Of a stretch of DNA of 64,000 nucleotides, positions 26,278 through 35,448 are shown in pieces. The DNA is taken from contig JAEZLH010000010.1 of the NCBI GenBank assembly GCA_023435895.1, positions 62,001 through 126,000 on the forward strand. Direction: 5' to 3'. The stretch's first letter is position 1. Each line of letters begins with the position of its first letter. The DNA is from Bacillota bacterium. GTDB lineage: Bacteria; Bacillota; Clostridia; Lachnospirales; Lachnospiraceae. A program made the translations under genes and the position numbers. The notes under the pieces are model-generated. The model did not search any database, was not told the DNA's origin, and saw nothing but the letters and a program-made list of their open reading frames with translations.

Positions 26278-27528
26278 ATGAACCGTTTATTGATTAAGCA
26301 TATATCCCAAATAGCGACTCCCTGCGGTTACGCTCTGTTAAAGGGAGAGGAAATGAACCACATTCATTGCATCAGTGATGGAGCGATATATATGGAAGGG
26401 GATACCATTCGATATGTGGGTACAACCAAAGATATCCTTAAGAAAGTGGATGAGAAAGAATGTGAGGTTATGCTGGCAGAAGGGAAATGTGCAATTCCCG
26501 GGTTTGTAGATTCTCATACCCACTTCCTGTTTGGTGGATACCGACAGGATGAGTTTGTGGAGAGAGTCAACAAAACACCATATGAAGTAATTATGAAGAG
26601 AGGAGGAGGGATACAATCTACAGTGAAGGCTACCAGGAACACAAGTCTGGAGGAACTAATAAAAGAAGGCAGCAAAAGAATAAAAAAGATGATGGAGCAG
26701 GGAGTTACCACTCTGGAAGGAAAGAGCGGGTACGGTCTGGATGATATAACGGAAAGAAGGCAACTGGAGGCGATGAAACGTCTGAACGAAGAAGAAGCAG
26801 TTTCCATTGTGCCGACCTATTTGGGGGCTCACTCCATTCCTCACGATTATGAGGGAAAGGCAGAAGAATATGTTGACTTCATGCTTAATAAGGTGCTTCC
26901 AATTATCTCAGAACAAGGGCTTGCAAAATTTTGCGATGTGTTCTGTGAAGAAGGAGTATTCTCGGTAGAACAATCAGAAGCCTTATTATGGGGAGCCAAA
27001 CAACTTGGGCTTAAAGTAAAGATCCATGCCGACGAATTAACTGGATTAGGGGGAGCGGAGCTTGCGGCGCGTTTGGGAGCCCAATCGGCAGATCATCTGC
27101 TGATGGCATCTGAAAATGGGATTCTTGAGTTGGCTGCCTCAAATACAGTTGCCACACTACTTCCTGCAACAGCATTTTGCCTTAACAAACCCTATGCCAA
27201 TGCCAGAAAGATGATAGACCGTGGATGCGCGGTAGCATTGGCGAGTGATTTTAATCCGGGTAGTTGTTTTTCCTCTTCCATTCCCTTACTATTTGCGCTG
27301 GCTGTGCTGAAAATGAATATGACCATTGAGGAAGCACTCTGTGCCTTGACCCTTAATGGTGCTGCCGCCTTAGACCTAGCGGGAATCATCGGAAGCATTC
27401 AGGAAGGGAAAAAGGCGGACATTGTATTATTGGAATACCCGGATTACCGGTTTCTGGCTTACCATACAGCAAGTCAGCTAGTAGATACTGTAATCAAAAA
27501 CGGAACAATGATTTATCAGAAGAAATAG
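26278..27528 (+). CDS. hutI: Imidazolonepropionase-like amidohydrolase (HutI family)
   Basis: A 416-residue metal-dependent amidohydrolase of the imidazolonepropionase family. Visible are the metal-binding HxH in FVDSHTHFLFGG, GGGIQSTVKATR that binds the substrate carboxylate, KIHADELTGLGGAELAARLGA with SADHLL, and the terminal aspartate in ASDFNPGS. In histidine breakdown HutI opens imidazolone propionate to formiminoglutamate. Here, beside a MIO-less lyase, the natural substrate may instead be the 2-thioxo ring made from thiourocanate; that is inference. It is transcribed away from the lyase across a 218-base divergent region, with AGGAGGGG before the ATG, and faces the BTAD regulator tail to tail with a three-base gap. 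Confidence 0.85.
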   Translation: MNRLLIKHISQIATPCGYALLKGEEMNHIHCISDGAIYMEGDTIRYVGTTKDILKKVDEKECEVMLAEGKCAIPGFVDSHTHFLFGGYRQDEFVERVNKTPYEVIMKRGGGIQSTVKATRNTSLEELIKEGSKRIKKMMEQGVTTLEGKSGYGLDDITERRQLEAMKRLNEEEAVSIVPTYLGAHSIPHDYEGKAEEYVDFMLNKVLPIISEQGLAKFCDVFCEEGVFSVEQSEALLWGAKQLGLKVKIHADELTGLGGAELAARLGAQSADHLLMASENGILELAASNTVATLLPATAFCLNKPYANARKMIDRGCAVALASDFNPGSCFSSSIPLLFALAVLKMNMTIEEALCALTLNGAAALDLAGIIGSIQEGKKADIVLLEYPDYRFLAYHTASQLVDTVIKNGTMIYQKK

Positions 27529-27531
27529 TCT

Positions 27532-30417
27532 TTATGCAAATTCCACAGGATAGGTGGATTTCAGTCGGGAGGTTATTTCTTCGACAATGGATTGTTCAAT
27601 GGGAGAACCAAGTTGATTTACTGCATTCCAAGCGGAGGCTAATAACGCTCTGGCCTGGTCAAATTTACCCTGTTCACTGTAATACATAGAGCAATAACCC
27701 TTCGTAATGCTGCGTCCCATTAGCGTAAAGGAATTGTCATAAATTTCATTAGCCACCAGGAAATTATCATATGCAAGTTTGGTTTGATTATCTTCCTGAT
27801 AAGCTAAGCCCAAATTAGTATAATAGGTAGCGATTAATGTGATATTATGTTTTAGGCACAAATCCACTGCTTTTTTATAATAATTGATAGCAGAGGAAAA
27901 ATGCTTTTGCTTACGTTCCATTTCTCCCATGTAATTATAGGCAGCTGAAATATTGATCACCCGTGTATTAACGGGAATAATGTTGTTCTCTAAAACGGAT
28001 ATGGATTTCTTCAAATGATCATAACAGGAGTTATAATCACCCTGCATAATGTCAAAAAGTCCATTGAGACGTAAGAAGAGAGCATACTCCAACCACATTT
28101 CATGATCCATTGATAGGGTCAATCCTTTTAATATGTATTCCTGCATTAAATTCGGCTGATATAACTGAATACCATAGTAAACCATCTGTCGATAGGCTCT
28201 TAGCAGATAAGAGGGGTTTTTCTTTACATAGGCAAATAAAAATGATTCCTTGATGCTAGTGATGCCATCATAGTATAAACCGGACATAATACAATATCTT
28301 CCTTTGGCAATTAATAAACGTGCATATAACTCCTCATATAATTCAGAATCATAAAACTGGTTTTTGCAGTCAATTAATTTTTTTTCAATCTCTTCAAAAT
28401 ATTGAAGCAGATTATCCGGTGTCTGAAGACTATCGGATGACAGTTGGCTGGGATACAGCTCAAAGAGAGTGGTGGATATATCTTCAAATTGATAGATCTG
28501 ATAAGTTAAAGTCTTTACAGTGTTCCCTGCCAGGGTGAAGTAATGGATTAATTTATTATAAAAAGATGCATCATTTTTTGATAAAAGCTGTTCTAAAGTA
28601 TTAGCGATACTGTTGCTTAATACCCTTTGCTTTGACGGTGGAATTTGTGAATTAACGTAATCCCTCATTTTTGAGTGGGTAAAGGAAAATTGGATTTCAT
28701 TATGTACCAGCTTTTCCTTGATTAGTGCCCTCATCTTCAGTTCATCCAATGCATTCATCAATTCCAGGGAACTGGCTCCGAATACACGCTCCAACAAATC
28801 CAGGGAAGCATAGTCATGAAAAAGAGAAATGATATCAAGAATCTGTCTGGCTGTAGTTGTTAGGTCGGAGAGTCGTTGCGCAAGAATGCTTTGAGCGTTC
28901 ATAGAAAGCTCTGTTAATTCTCCCCTTTCTTTATAAGTATTCAATAGTTCAATCAGAAAGAAGGCGTTGCCAGCAGTTTCCTCATAGATTTTATCAATGG
29001 GTGCAGGGGTTAGCTGTGATATACCGGGGAACGATGATATAATTTCCTGAACATCTTCCTTTGTAAATCGATTCAAATGAATTTGAATAAGCAGATTTTC
29101 TTTCTGAATCCCTCCGATAAACTCCAACATCTCCGTATCAAATGGTTCCAGTGCAGTTATGATTGCCATAAAGTTTTTATGAAGATCTTGAACCATATTG
29201 GTTATAAAATATCTGCTGGTATGATCTCCAAAGTGAAGGTTGTCAAAAATCAGCATGACAGGTATCTGCTCCGTTATTAAAGAAAGAATGCGAAAAATAC
29301 CGTTGTAAACCGCTCTCAAATTCATGGTATTGGAGACGTCAAAGGAGACAGAGTTAACAACAGGAATTTGATTTCCAAACGTAGGGAAAAACTGAGCAAC
29401 AGTCTGAATGTATGTAGCAGGAATTTTAATATCGTGATTTTGCATGTAATCATCCAGTTGAAGTAGGATGCTGTTCCAGGGATATAGTAAAGTGCCGCGT
29501 TCCTGTGAATAACAGTTTGTTGTAAGGATCAGCAGATGATCAGACTTGACGGATTCACATAGGCTATGGATGAGATAACTTTTACCAATCCCATTTTCTC
29601 CGCTGATAAGAGCAACCTGTACTTTCCCATTAACAAAATTTTGGTAGATATTTTTTAATAATAGAGCTTCCGTCTTGCGACCTCGCACTACGAAACTGTC
29701 CGTATTCTCTTCAATAGTTGAGGTTTCTGCCCATTCTGTCCTAAGTTGACGGTATAGGTTTGTGATATCTTGACCAGGTACGATTCCCAGCTCTTCTCCT
29801 AACTCTTTGTGCAGCTTTTGATAGGCTTTAATTCCTTTTAAATATAATTTATTTAAATAATAAGCTTCTATTAAAAGAGAAACAATTCGTTCATCGTAAG
29901 GGTCAACTTTCATGTAGGCCATGCAGTTGAGTTCGATGTCTGATATTTTATCATATGGAATCGAACGAATGTATTCGTAAAGCTTGATTAGATAATGAGA
30001 TTTGATATTTTCCCGTTTTTCCTCCAACCACTCTTCAAAGGAGGATGAATTTTTAATAAAAAATCCGGTAAGAAAATCACTGACATAGCAATGAATCGTT
30101 CCGTTAATAACCAGCTCATCTAAGTCACATTTAAAATTAATCTCAGAATTGATAGTAAGGAGCGTCTTTTTTGCGGAGGTGATTACTTCATAACCAAACA
30201 GCTTTTTGATTGTATATAGTGCGTGACGAAGGTTCTTAAGAGCGGTTTCTGAGTCAGCATCTTCCCAAAGCAGATAGGAGATCGTTTCACGAGTGACGGT
30301 TTTTTCCACTGCAAGATAATAAAACAAAGCCTCAGCCTTCTTATAAGGGAATAGAATGGGTTCCCCATCCGATAGAACGATCGGTGTTTGCAAAAGTGTT
30401 GCATTGATTGTGTGCAT
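27532..30417 (-). CDS. BTAD/AfsR-like regulator with AAA ATPase and TPR domains
   Basis: A 961-residue regulator. The N-terminal winged helix (about 1-95; FPYKKAEALFYYLAVE, LRHALYTIKKLFG) and the bacterial transcriptional activation domain (about 100-225; KVDPYDERIVSLLIEAYY) are as in SARP/AfsR proteins. A STAND ATPase follows with Walker A SGENGIGKS near 270 and Walker B MLIFDNLHFG. The last 400 residues are TPR-like repeats, for example AYNYMGEMERKQKHFSSAINYYKKA. The gene sits between the HutI-like and urocanase-like genes and diverges from the latter, so it probably controls this catabolic cluster. AAGGGGG precedes the ATG and a TTGACA-N17-TAAAAT promoter lies upstream. Confidence 0.88.
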   Translation of the reverse strand: MHTINATLLQTPIVLSDGEPILFPYKKAEALFYYLAVEKTVTRETISYLLWEDADSETALKNLRHALYTIKKLFGYEVITSAKKTLLTINSEINFKCDLDELVINGTIHCYVSDFLTGFFIKNSSSFEEWLEEKRENIKSHYLIKLYEYIRSIPYDKISDIELNCMAYMKVDPYDERIVSLLIEAYYLNKLYLKGIKAYQKLHKELGEELGIVPGQDITNLYRQLRTEWAETSTIEENTDSFVVRGRKTEALLLKNIYQNFVNGKVQVALISGENGIGKSYLIHSLCESVKSDHLLILTTNCYSQERGTLLYPWNSILLQLDDYMQNHDIKIPATYIQTVAQFFPTFGNQIPVVNSVSFDVSNTMNLRAVYNGIFRILSLITEQIPVMLIFDNLHFGDHTSRYFITNMVQDLHKNFMAIITALEPFDTEMLEFIGGIQKENLLIQIHLNRFTKEDVQEIISSFPGISQLTPAPIDKIYEETAGNAFFLIELLNTYKERGELTELSMNAQSILAQRLSDLTTTARQILDIISLFHDYASLDLLERVFGASSLELMNALDELKMRALIKEKLVHNEIQFSFTHSKMRDYVNSQIPPSKQRVLSNSIANTLEQLLSKNDASFYNKLIHYFTLAGNTVKTLTYQIYQFEDISTTLFELYPSQLSSDSLQTPDNLLQYFEEIEKKLIDCKNQFYDSELYEELYARLLIAKGRYCIMSGLYYDGITSIKESFLFAYVKKNPSYLLRAYRQMVYYGIQLYQPNLMQEYILKGLTLSMDHEMWLEYALFLRLNGLFDIMQGDYNSCYDHLKKSISVLENNIIPVNTRVINISAAYNYMGEMERKQKHFSSAINYYKKAVDLCLKHNITLIATYYTNLGLAYQEDNQTKLAYDNFLVANEIYDNSFTLMGRSITKGYCSMYYSEQGKFDQARALLASAWNAVNQLGSPIEQSIVEEITSRLKSTYPVEFA

Positions 30418-30438
30418 GGTACACCCCCTTTTTTCGAT

Positions 30439-30467
30439 ATTTTACTATAGGGTTGATTGAATGTCAA
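30439..30467 (-). promoter_or_regulatory. Sigma-A promoter of the BTAD regulator
   Basis: Read on the minus strand: TTGACA (30467-30462), 17 bases, TAAAAT (30444-30439), ending about 20 bases before the regulator ATG. It lies back to back with the urocanase promoter, and GTCAAA-N6-TTTGAC at 30481-30498 forms a dyad between them. Confidence 0.6.
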
Positions 30468-30493
30468 AAAAATAATCGTTGTCAAAAAATTAT

Positions 30494-30542
30494 TTGACGT
30501 TTTTTAGACTATAACATGTTATACATATAAGTATTATATGAA
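30494..30542 (+). promoter_or_regulatory. Promoter of the urocanase-like gene with putative ACATATAA-N6-TATGA operator
   Basis: A plausible -35 TTGACG (30494-30499) and weak -10 TGTTAT (30517-30522) are 17 bases apart. ACATATAAGTATTATATGAA starts at 30523 and ends at 30542, at the likely start of transcription. A weak -10 is common at activated promoters, consistent with control by the divergent regulator. Confidence 0.45.
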
Positions 30543-30567
30543 ATATATTGACCACGGAGAGCTCACA

Positions 30568-32574
30568 ATGGATAATGAAAGCATAAAAAAAGCGATGGTA
30601 ATAAAGTTGGAGGATAGTATACCTGATTATCCTAAAATCCTTCCCGGGTACCGGAGAGCACCAAAGCGGGAATCCAATCTCAGCGAGAATGATAAGGCAT
30701 TGGCAGTCAAAAATGCGCTCAGATATATTCCTGAGCAATTTCACAAGCAGATGGCAAAGGAATTCTATGAAGAGTTAAAGGAGCTTGGGAGAATATATGG
30801 GTACCGTTACCGTCCAGAGGGGGCAATAACTGCAAAACCAATTGATGAATATAAAGGAAATTGTGTAGAAGGGAAAGCATTTCAGGTTATGATAGATAAT
30901 AATCTGGACTTTCAAGTAGCACTTTATCCATATGAGTTGGTTACCTACGGTGAGACGGGTCAATTGTGTCAGAACTGGATGCAATACCAGCTGATAAAAA
31001 AATATCTTGAAGTTTTAAATCACAATCAAACGCTTGTAATCGAATCCGGTCACCCATTGGGGTTGTTCCAATCACATGAATTGGCGCCACGTGTTATGAT
31101 AACCAATGGCTTGATGGTTGGAGCATTTGATAATCCTACACAGTTTAACCGCGCGGCAGCACTTGGCGTAGCAAATTACGGGCAGATGACTGCTGGAGGA
31201 TGGATGTATATCGGTCCCCAGGGCATAGTGCATGGAACCTTCAACACATTGTTAAATGCAGGAAGAATCAAACTTGGAATTAGCAAAGAAGAGAACCTTG
31301 CGGGAAAGCTCTTCGTATCGTCCGGGCTTGGGGGAATGAGCGGTGCACAAGGGAAGGCAGCTAAAATTGGTGGAGCGGTGTCCATCATTGCCGAAGTTGA
31401 TCAATCAAGAATCAAGACGAGATATGAGCAGGGATGGATTCAGTATTACTCCTCGAATTTGGAGGAGATTATCTTACTTTCTGAGAAGAAGTTGGAAAAT
31501 AAAGAGGCATTTGCAATCGGTTATTATGGCAATGTGATTGATTTGTTGGAATATCTGGTTGAGAAAAATATACAGGTGGATTTGCTATCAGATCAAACTT
31601 CCTGCCATGTACAATATGATGGTGGTTATTGTCCTCAGGGTTTGACTTTTGAAGAACGTACTAGGATGTTAGCTGATAACAGAGAAGAGTTTAGCCAATT
31701 AGTAGACAAATCTTTAAAACATCATTTTGAATTGATTTGTGAGCTTACCAAACGAGGGACTTATTTCTTTGATTATGGCAACAGCTTCTTAAAATCAGTA
31801 TATGACAGCGGAGTAAAAGAAGTTTGTAAGAATTTAAAGGATGAACAGGATGGATTTATCTTCCCTTCCTATGTGGAAGATATTTTGGGACCTCAGTTAT
31901 TCGATTACGGATACGGACCATTTCGTTGGGTATGTCTTAGCGGAAAACAGCAAGACCTGAATATCACAGACAAAGCTGCGATGGAGTGTATAGATACAAA
32001 GCGAAGGTATCAGGATTTGGACAATTACATATGGATACGGGATGCAGCACTTAACGAGCTGGTTGTAGGAACTAAGGCTAGAATTTTATATCAGGACGCA
32101 ATGGGCAGAACAAGGATTGCATTAAGATTTAACCAGTTAATCAGAGAAGGAATCATTGGACCTATTATGCTGGGGAGGGATCATCATGATACAGGAGGTA
32201 CGGATTCCCCTTATAGAGAAACCTCCAACATTAAGGATGGTTCGAATATAATGGCAGAAATGGCAACCCACTGTTTTGCCGGAAATGCAGCAAGAGGTAT
32301 GAGTCTCGTCGCTTTGCACAACGGAGGAGGAGTTGGTGTGGGGAAAGCAATCAACGGTGGTTTCGGTATGGTATTGGATGGAAGTGAGAGGGTGGATACT
32401 ATTCTTAGAATGGCTCTTCCATGGGATACTATGATTGGTGTAGCAAGAAGATCCTGGGCAAGAAATGAAAACTCAGTGGATACCTGTATCGAGTACAATA
32501 AGGCATATGGCGAGATGAATCATATCACGATTCCCTATATTGCAGATGAAGAACTGATTCGAAATATCTTGTAA
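30568..32574 (+). CDS. hutU: Urocanase-family hydratase, possibly thiourocanate hydratase
   Basis: A 668-residue member of the urocanate hydratase family, in the long form (about 670) also known from animals and some anaerobes, compared with about 555 in Pseudomonas. The NAD-binding loop VSSGLGGMSGAQGKAAK near residue 260, the QTSCH-like segment DQTSCHVQYDGGYCPQG, and the C-terminal GRDHHDTGGTDSPYRETSNI and LHNGGGVGVGKAINGGFG blocks are all urocanase signatures. I take the ATG at 30568 with GGAGA upstream, because the ATG at 30538 falls inside the putative operator. Urocanase adds water to urocanate using NAD+ as electrophile. Next to a probable ergothionase it may act on 2-thiourocanate instead; sequence alone cannot separate the two. 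Confidence 0.85.
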   Translation: MDNESIKKAMVIKLEDSIPDYPKILPGYRRAPKRESNLSENDKALAVKNALRYIPEQFHKQMAKEFYEELKELGRIYGYRYRPEGAITAKPIDEYKGNCVEGKAFQVMIDNNLDFQVALYPYELVTYGETGQLCQNWMQYQLIKKYLEVLNHNQTLVIESGHPLGLFQSHELAPRVMITNGLMVGAFDNPTQFNRAAALGVANYGQMTAGGWMYIGPQGIVHGTFNTLLNAGRIKLGISKEENLAGKLFVSSGLGGMSGAQGKAAKIGGAVSIIAEVDQSRIKTRYEQGWIQYYSSNLEEIILLSEKKLENKEAFAIGYYGNVIDLLEYLVEKNIQVDLLSDQTSCHVQYDGGYCPQGLTFEERTRMLADNREEFSQLVDKSLKHHFELICELTKRGTYFFDYGNSFLKSVYDSGVKEVCKNLKDEQDGFIFPSYVEDILGPQLFDYGYGPFRWVCLSGKQQDLNITDKAAMECIDTKRRYQDLDNYIWIRDAALNELVVGTKARILYQDAMGRTRIALRFNQLIREGIIGPIMLGRDHHDTGGTDSPYRETSNIKDGSNIMAEMATHCFAGNAARGMSLVALHNGGGVGVGKAINGGFGMVLDGSERVDTILRMALPWDTMIGVARRSWARNENSVDTCIEYNKAYGEMNHITIPYIADEELIRNIL

Positions 32575-32658
32575 TATTACAAACGGATAGGAAAAGTTCG
32601 GGAGAATCTTCCAATGGTTGCAAATATAAATAAACTGGATGTATGACGGTGTGAGTAT

Positions 32659-33912
32659 ATGGATTTAGAGATAAAGATTAATATAAAAAGATTAATGGGG
32701 AATTTAGATGAGTTGTCCAAAATCGGCAGGAATGAAGGCGGTGGGATAGATCGTCCTTTCGGGAGCGAAGCCGAGAAGGAAGCCAGAGGCTGGCTTCTTG
32801 ATTACTGGGAGAAGAATTTAAAGCTTCCAACAAGGGTGGATGAGATAGCTAATCTTTGGGTGGACTATAATACTCAGAGGACTGGGAGTAAGATTGTAAT
32901 GGGTTCCCATCATGATACGGTTCCGGACGGAGGGAAGTTTGATGGAGCGCTGGGCGTATTATTAGCAACCGAAATTCTAGAGACAATTTTAGAAAATAAT
33001 TTAAAGCTAAAACATTCGATTTCCGTAATATCCTTTACAGCAGAAGAACCAAATCCCTATAATGTATCCACCTTGGGTAGTAAGGTGCTTTCCGGTAGAT
33101 TAAAGAAAGAGGATCTTTTGAAAATCCAAAACCGTAATAATAAAGAGCCGCTAGAAAAACTCATTCATCAGCTGGGTGGTGATATTCATGGGGTAAAGGA
33201 GACCTTAATGGATAATCAAAACATTGCAATGTTTCTGGAGTGCCATATTGAACAGGGAAAGAGATTGGAGCAAAGGAACGCATCACTTGCTGCGGTAAGC
33301 CGCATTACCGGTATTCGAAGAGAACAATATATTGTAATTGGTGAAGCAAATCATGCCGGAACAACGGTTATGAAGGACAGAAAAGATGCCCTGCTGGCAG
33401 CGGCACAGCTTATCCTTGAGATAGAGAAAATTGCCAAAGAGATTGGTAGCGATGATGTGGTAGCAACGGTAGGATATATGAAGCTGGAACCCAACGAATC
33501 CAATATCATTCCAGGAAGAGTGTGTTGTATGGCTGATATCAGAACCTATCAGCCTGATATCGAGAAAGTTTTTGAACAAAAGATCAAAGAAATGATTCTT
33601 CGAATTGAAAAGGAAAGAACAGTTAAAATTCAAAGAGAGATTCTTTTACAGCAGCCGCACACGGATCTTAGTAAAGAGGTGATTCGAGCAGTTCAAAATG
33701 CGATGTTAGCACTAGGGGAAGAGCCTATTTCATTAATTAGTATGGCGGGTCATGATGCGGCAAACATGGCGAGGATAACACAGAGCGGAATGCTTTTTGT
33801 ACGCAGCGAGGGTGGTAAGAGCCATTGTAAAGAGGAATATACCAAAGAAGAGGATATTGAGAAGGCAGGGAATGCAATGCTTCGAGCAATATTAATACTG
33901 GATGGAGATTAA
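32659..33912 (+). CDS. M20-family N-carbamoyl-amino-acid hydrolase-like amidase
   Basis: A 417-residue dinuclear metallopeptidase-fold amidase of the hydantoinase/carbamoylase group. Metal ligands are recognisable in MGSHHDTVPDGGKFDGALG, FTAEEPNPYN and LECHIEQG, with the dimerisation domain entry GEANHAGTTVMKDRKDA and the last histidine in EGGKSHCKEEY. Relatives hydrolyse N-carbamoyl amino acids, allantoate or ureidoglycolate. In a hut-like cluster with no HutG formylglutamase it probably performs the last step, giving glutamate from N-carbamoyl- (or N-formyl-) glutamate. The published ergothioneine route in Burkholderia ends with N-carbamoyl-glutamate hydrolysis, which fits well. Family is firm, substrate inferred. 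Confidence 0.8.
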   Translation: MDLEIKINIKRLMGNLDELSKIGRNEGGGIDRPFGSEAEKEARGWLLDYWEKNLKLPTRVDEIANLWVDYNTQRTGSKIVMGSHHDTVPDGGKFDGALGVLLATEILETILENNLKLKHSISVISFTAEEPNPYNVSTLGSKVLSGRLKKEDLLKIQNRNNKEPLEKLIHQLGGDIHGVKETLMDNQNIAMFLECHIEQGKRLEQRNASLAAVSRITGIRREQYIVIGEANHAGTTVMKDRKDALLAAAQLILEIEKIAKEIGSDDVVATVGYMKLEPNESNIIPGRVCCMADIRTYQPDIEKVFEQKIKEMILRIEKERTVKIQREILLQQPHTDLSKEVIRAVQNAMLALGEEPISLISMAGHDAANMARITQSGMLFVRSEGGKSHCKEEYTKEEDIEKAGNAMLRAILILDGD

Positions 33913-33916
33913 TAAA

Positions 33917-35254
33917 ATGACAAGAATATTTATTCCCAAATATCTATATATAAATAATACCTTCCTTGATGGGACAGCGGTTGTTATTAAAAATGATGAG
34001 ATTATCAAAATCCTTCCGGTTCATCAAATCACGGATAACTATCCGGAGGCCGAAGTAATCAAATTGGAGGAACAGGTCTTACTGCCAGGAACCGTGAATG
34101 TACATAACCATTCCTTTCAAAGCCTATTAAGGGGAATTGCAACAGATCGTCCTTTTTTGGAATGGAGGGATCAAGCACTATATCGTTTTTCACCCCGTAT
34201 GTCGATTGAAGATATTTACAATGGTGCGTTATTTGCCTTTGGGGAGATGATGAAACGGGGCGTAACCTGTGTATCGGATTTCTTTTATTTACATAACTTT
34301 GGAGAAGAAAGTGATGAGGCGGTAATAAGAGCTGCAAAAGCAGTAGGAATGCGTTTGGTTCTTGCCAGAACCATGTACGATTGGGAGGGAGCACCCTCCG
34401 GTTATGTGGAAAGTATTCCTCAGGCAGTGAATCATACAAAATTCTTGGCAAGGAAGTATAACAACAAAGATCTCATGGTAAACATTCTTCCTGCACCACA
34501 TAGCTTGCATGGGGCATCACCTGAGATGATTAAAGCCGGTCACGCTTTAGCGAAAGAGCTACACACCTGTTATCACATTCATGTTGCAGAAGAACCGTTT
34601 GAGGTGGAGCAGGTAAAAGATGAACACGGAGGATTGACACCTATTGAATATCTGGACTACTTGGGAGTTGTGGATGAACATATGGTAATTGTCCACGGAG
34701 TTTGGCTAAAGAACAGTGAGATAGCGTTATTAGGCAAAAGAAAAGCGAAGTTAACCTATTGCCCGTCGAGTAATATGTTTTTAGCAGATGGAATTACCGA
34801 TATACCAGAATATATGAAAAATGGGGTGTTGATTGGTCTGGGTAGTGACGGTGCCTGCAGCAACAACCGGATTAGTGTTTTTGAAGAGATGCGCATGGTT
34901 TCCATTTTACAAAAGGCCAGAACCGTTGATGCGCTCTGTGTAAATTATCAGCAGGCTTTTGATATGGGTACCATCAATGGCGGGAAATTATTGGAATTGC
35001 CCATAGGGGAAATTAAAGTTGGTTATAAGGCCGATTTTGTCGGAATTGATATAGAAGATTTTTCGATGATGCCAATCAGTGATAATCTGGAACAGTTGCT
35101 GGCGAATGTGGTTTATTCCATGGAACCCACGGCTATAAAAACAGTTGTGGTCAATGGTAATCTGACCGTAGCAAACGGAACGCTTCTGATGGTTGAGGAA
35201 GCGCTTATCCGGGATAAAGTAAAAGAAACAATGAAAAGATTGGGATCATTTTAA
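33917..35254 (+). CDS. HutF/TRZ-ATZ-like amidohydrolase
   Basis: A 445-residue amidohydrolase of the deaminase branch. The metal site shows VNVHNHSFQ near 60, APHSLHG near 200, HIHVAEEPFEVEQ near 230 and the final LGSDGACSNN near 310. FLEWRDQALYRFSPRM after the first motif is typical of formiminoglutamate deiminase HutF. It starts at 33917, four bases after the carbamoylase stop, with GGAG upstream; an in-frame ATG at 33902 lacks a site. In histidine breakdown HutF converts formiminoglutamate to formylglutamate and ammonia. In a thio-imidazole route a similar hydrolase could remove sulfur as sulfide from a thiohydantoin or thiocarbamoyl intermediate. That alternative is inference from context. 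Confidence 0.75.
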   Translation: MTRIFIPKYLYINNTFLDGTAVVIKNDEIIKILPVHQITDNYPEAEVIKLEEQVLLPGTVNVHNHSFQSLLRGIATDRPFLEWRDQALYRFSPRMSIEDIYNGALFAFGEMMKRGVTCVSDFFYLHNFGEESDEAVIRAAKAVGMRLVLARTMYDWEGAPSGYVESIPQAVNHTKFLARKYNNKDLMVNILPAPHSLHGASPEMIKAGHALAKELHTCYHIHVAEEPFEVEQVKDEHGGLTPIEYLDYLGVVDEHMVIVHGVWLKNSEIALLGKRKAKLTYCPSSNMFLADGITDIPEYMKNGVLIGLGSDGACSNNRISVFEEMRMVSILQKARTVDALCVNYQQAFDMGTINGGKLLELPIGEIKVGYKADFVGIDIEDFSMMPISDNLEQLLANVVYSMEPTAIKTVVVNGNLTVANGTLLMVEEALIRDKVKETMKRLGSF

Positions 35255-35319
35255 AACAAAGGCAAGGGATTAAGAAACTCAAAAGTATTTGTGGTTTAGA
35301 AACTTCTTTTGCGGCACCT

Positions 35320-35336
35320 CACCTTCAAGGAAGGTG
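35320..35336. repeat. Short perfect hairpin after the HutF-like gene
   Basis: CACCTTC (35320-35326), loop AAG, GAAGGTG (35330-35336). There is no T run after it, so it is not a typical terminator; it may slow or process the transcript before the transporter promoter. Confidence 0.35.
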
Positions 35337-35363
35337 GTAGAACGTAGTGGGTGCGTAGAAGTA

Positions 35364-35392
35364 TTGACAATTTGTGTTATCTGATTTACTAT
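35364..35392 (+). promoter_or_regulatory. Sigma-A promoter of the OpuC-type transporter operon
   Basis: TTGACA at 35364-35369 and TACTAT at 35387-35392 are 17 bases apart. Transcription should begin near 35399, about 50 bases before the permease ATG. Confidence 0.65.
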
Positions 35393-35409
35393 ATGGCTAT
35401 ACATAGTAA

Positions 35410-35429
35410 ACATATAATAAATGTATGAT
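35410..35429 (+). promoter_or_regulatory. Putative operator, ACATATAA-N6-TATGA class
   Basis: ACATATAATAAATGTATGAT lies about ten bases after the predicted start of the transporter transcript and matches the copies at 3734, 14909 and 30523 in both half sites and spacing. A related ACATAGTAA lies just before it. Confidence 0.5.
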
Positions 35430-35448
35430 TGAGGAAAGGAGGTATAAA

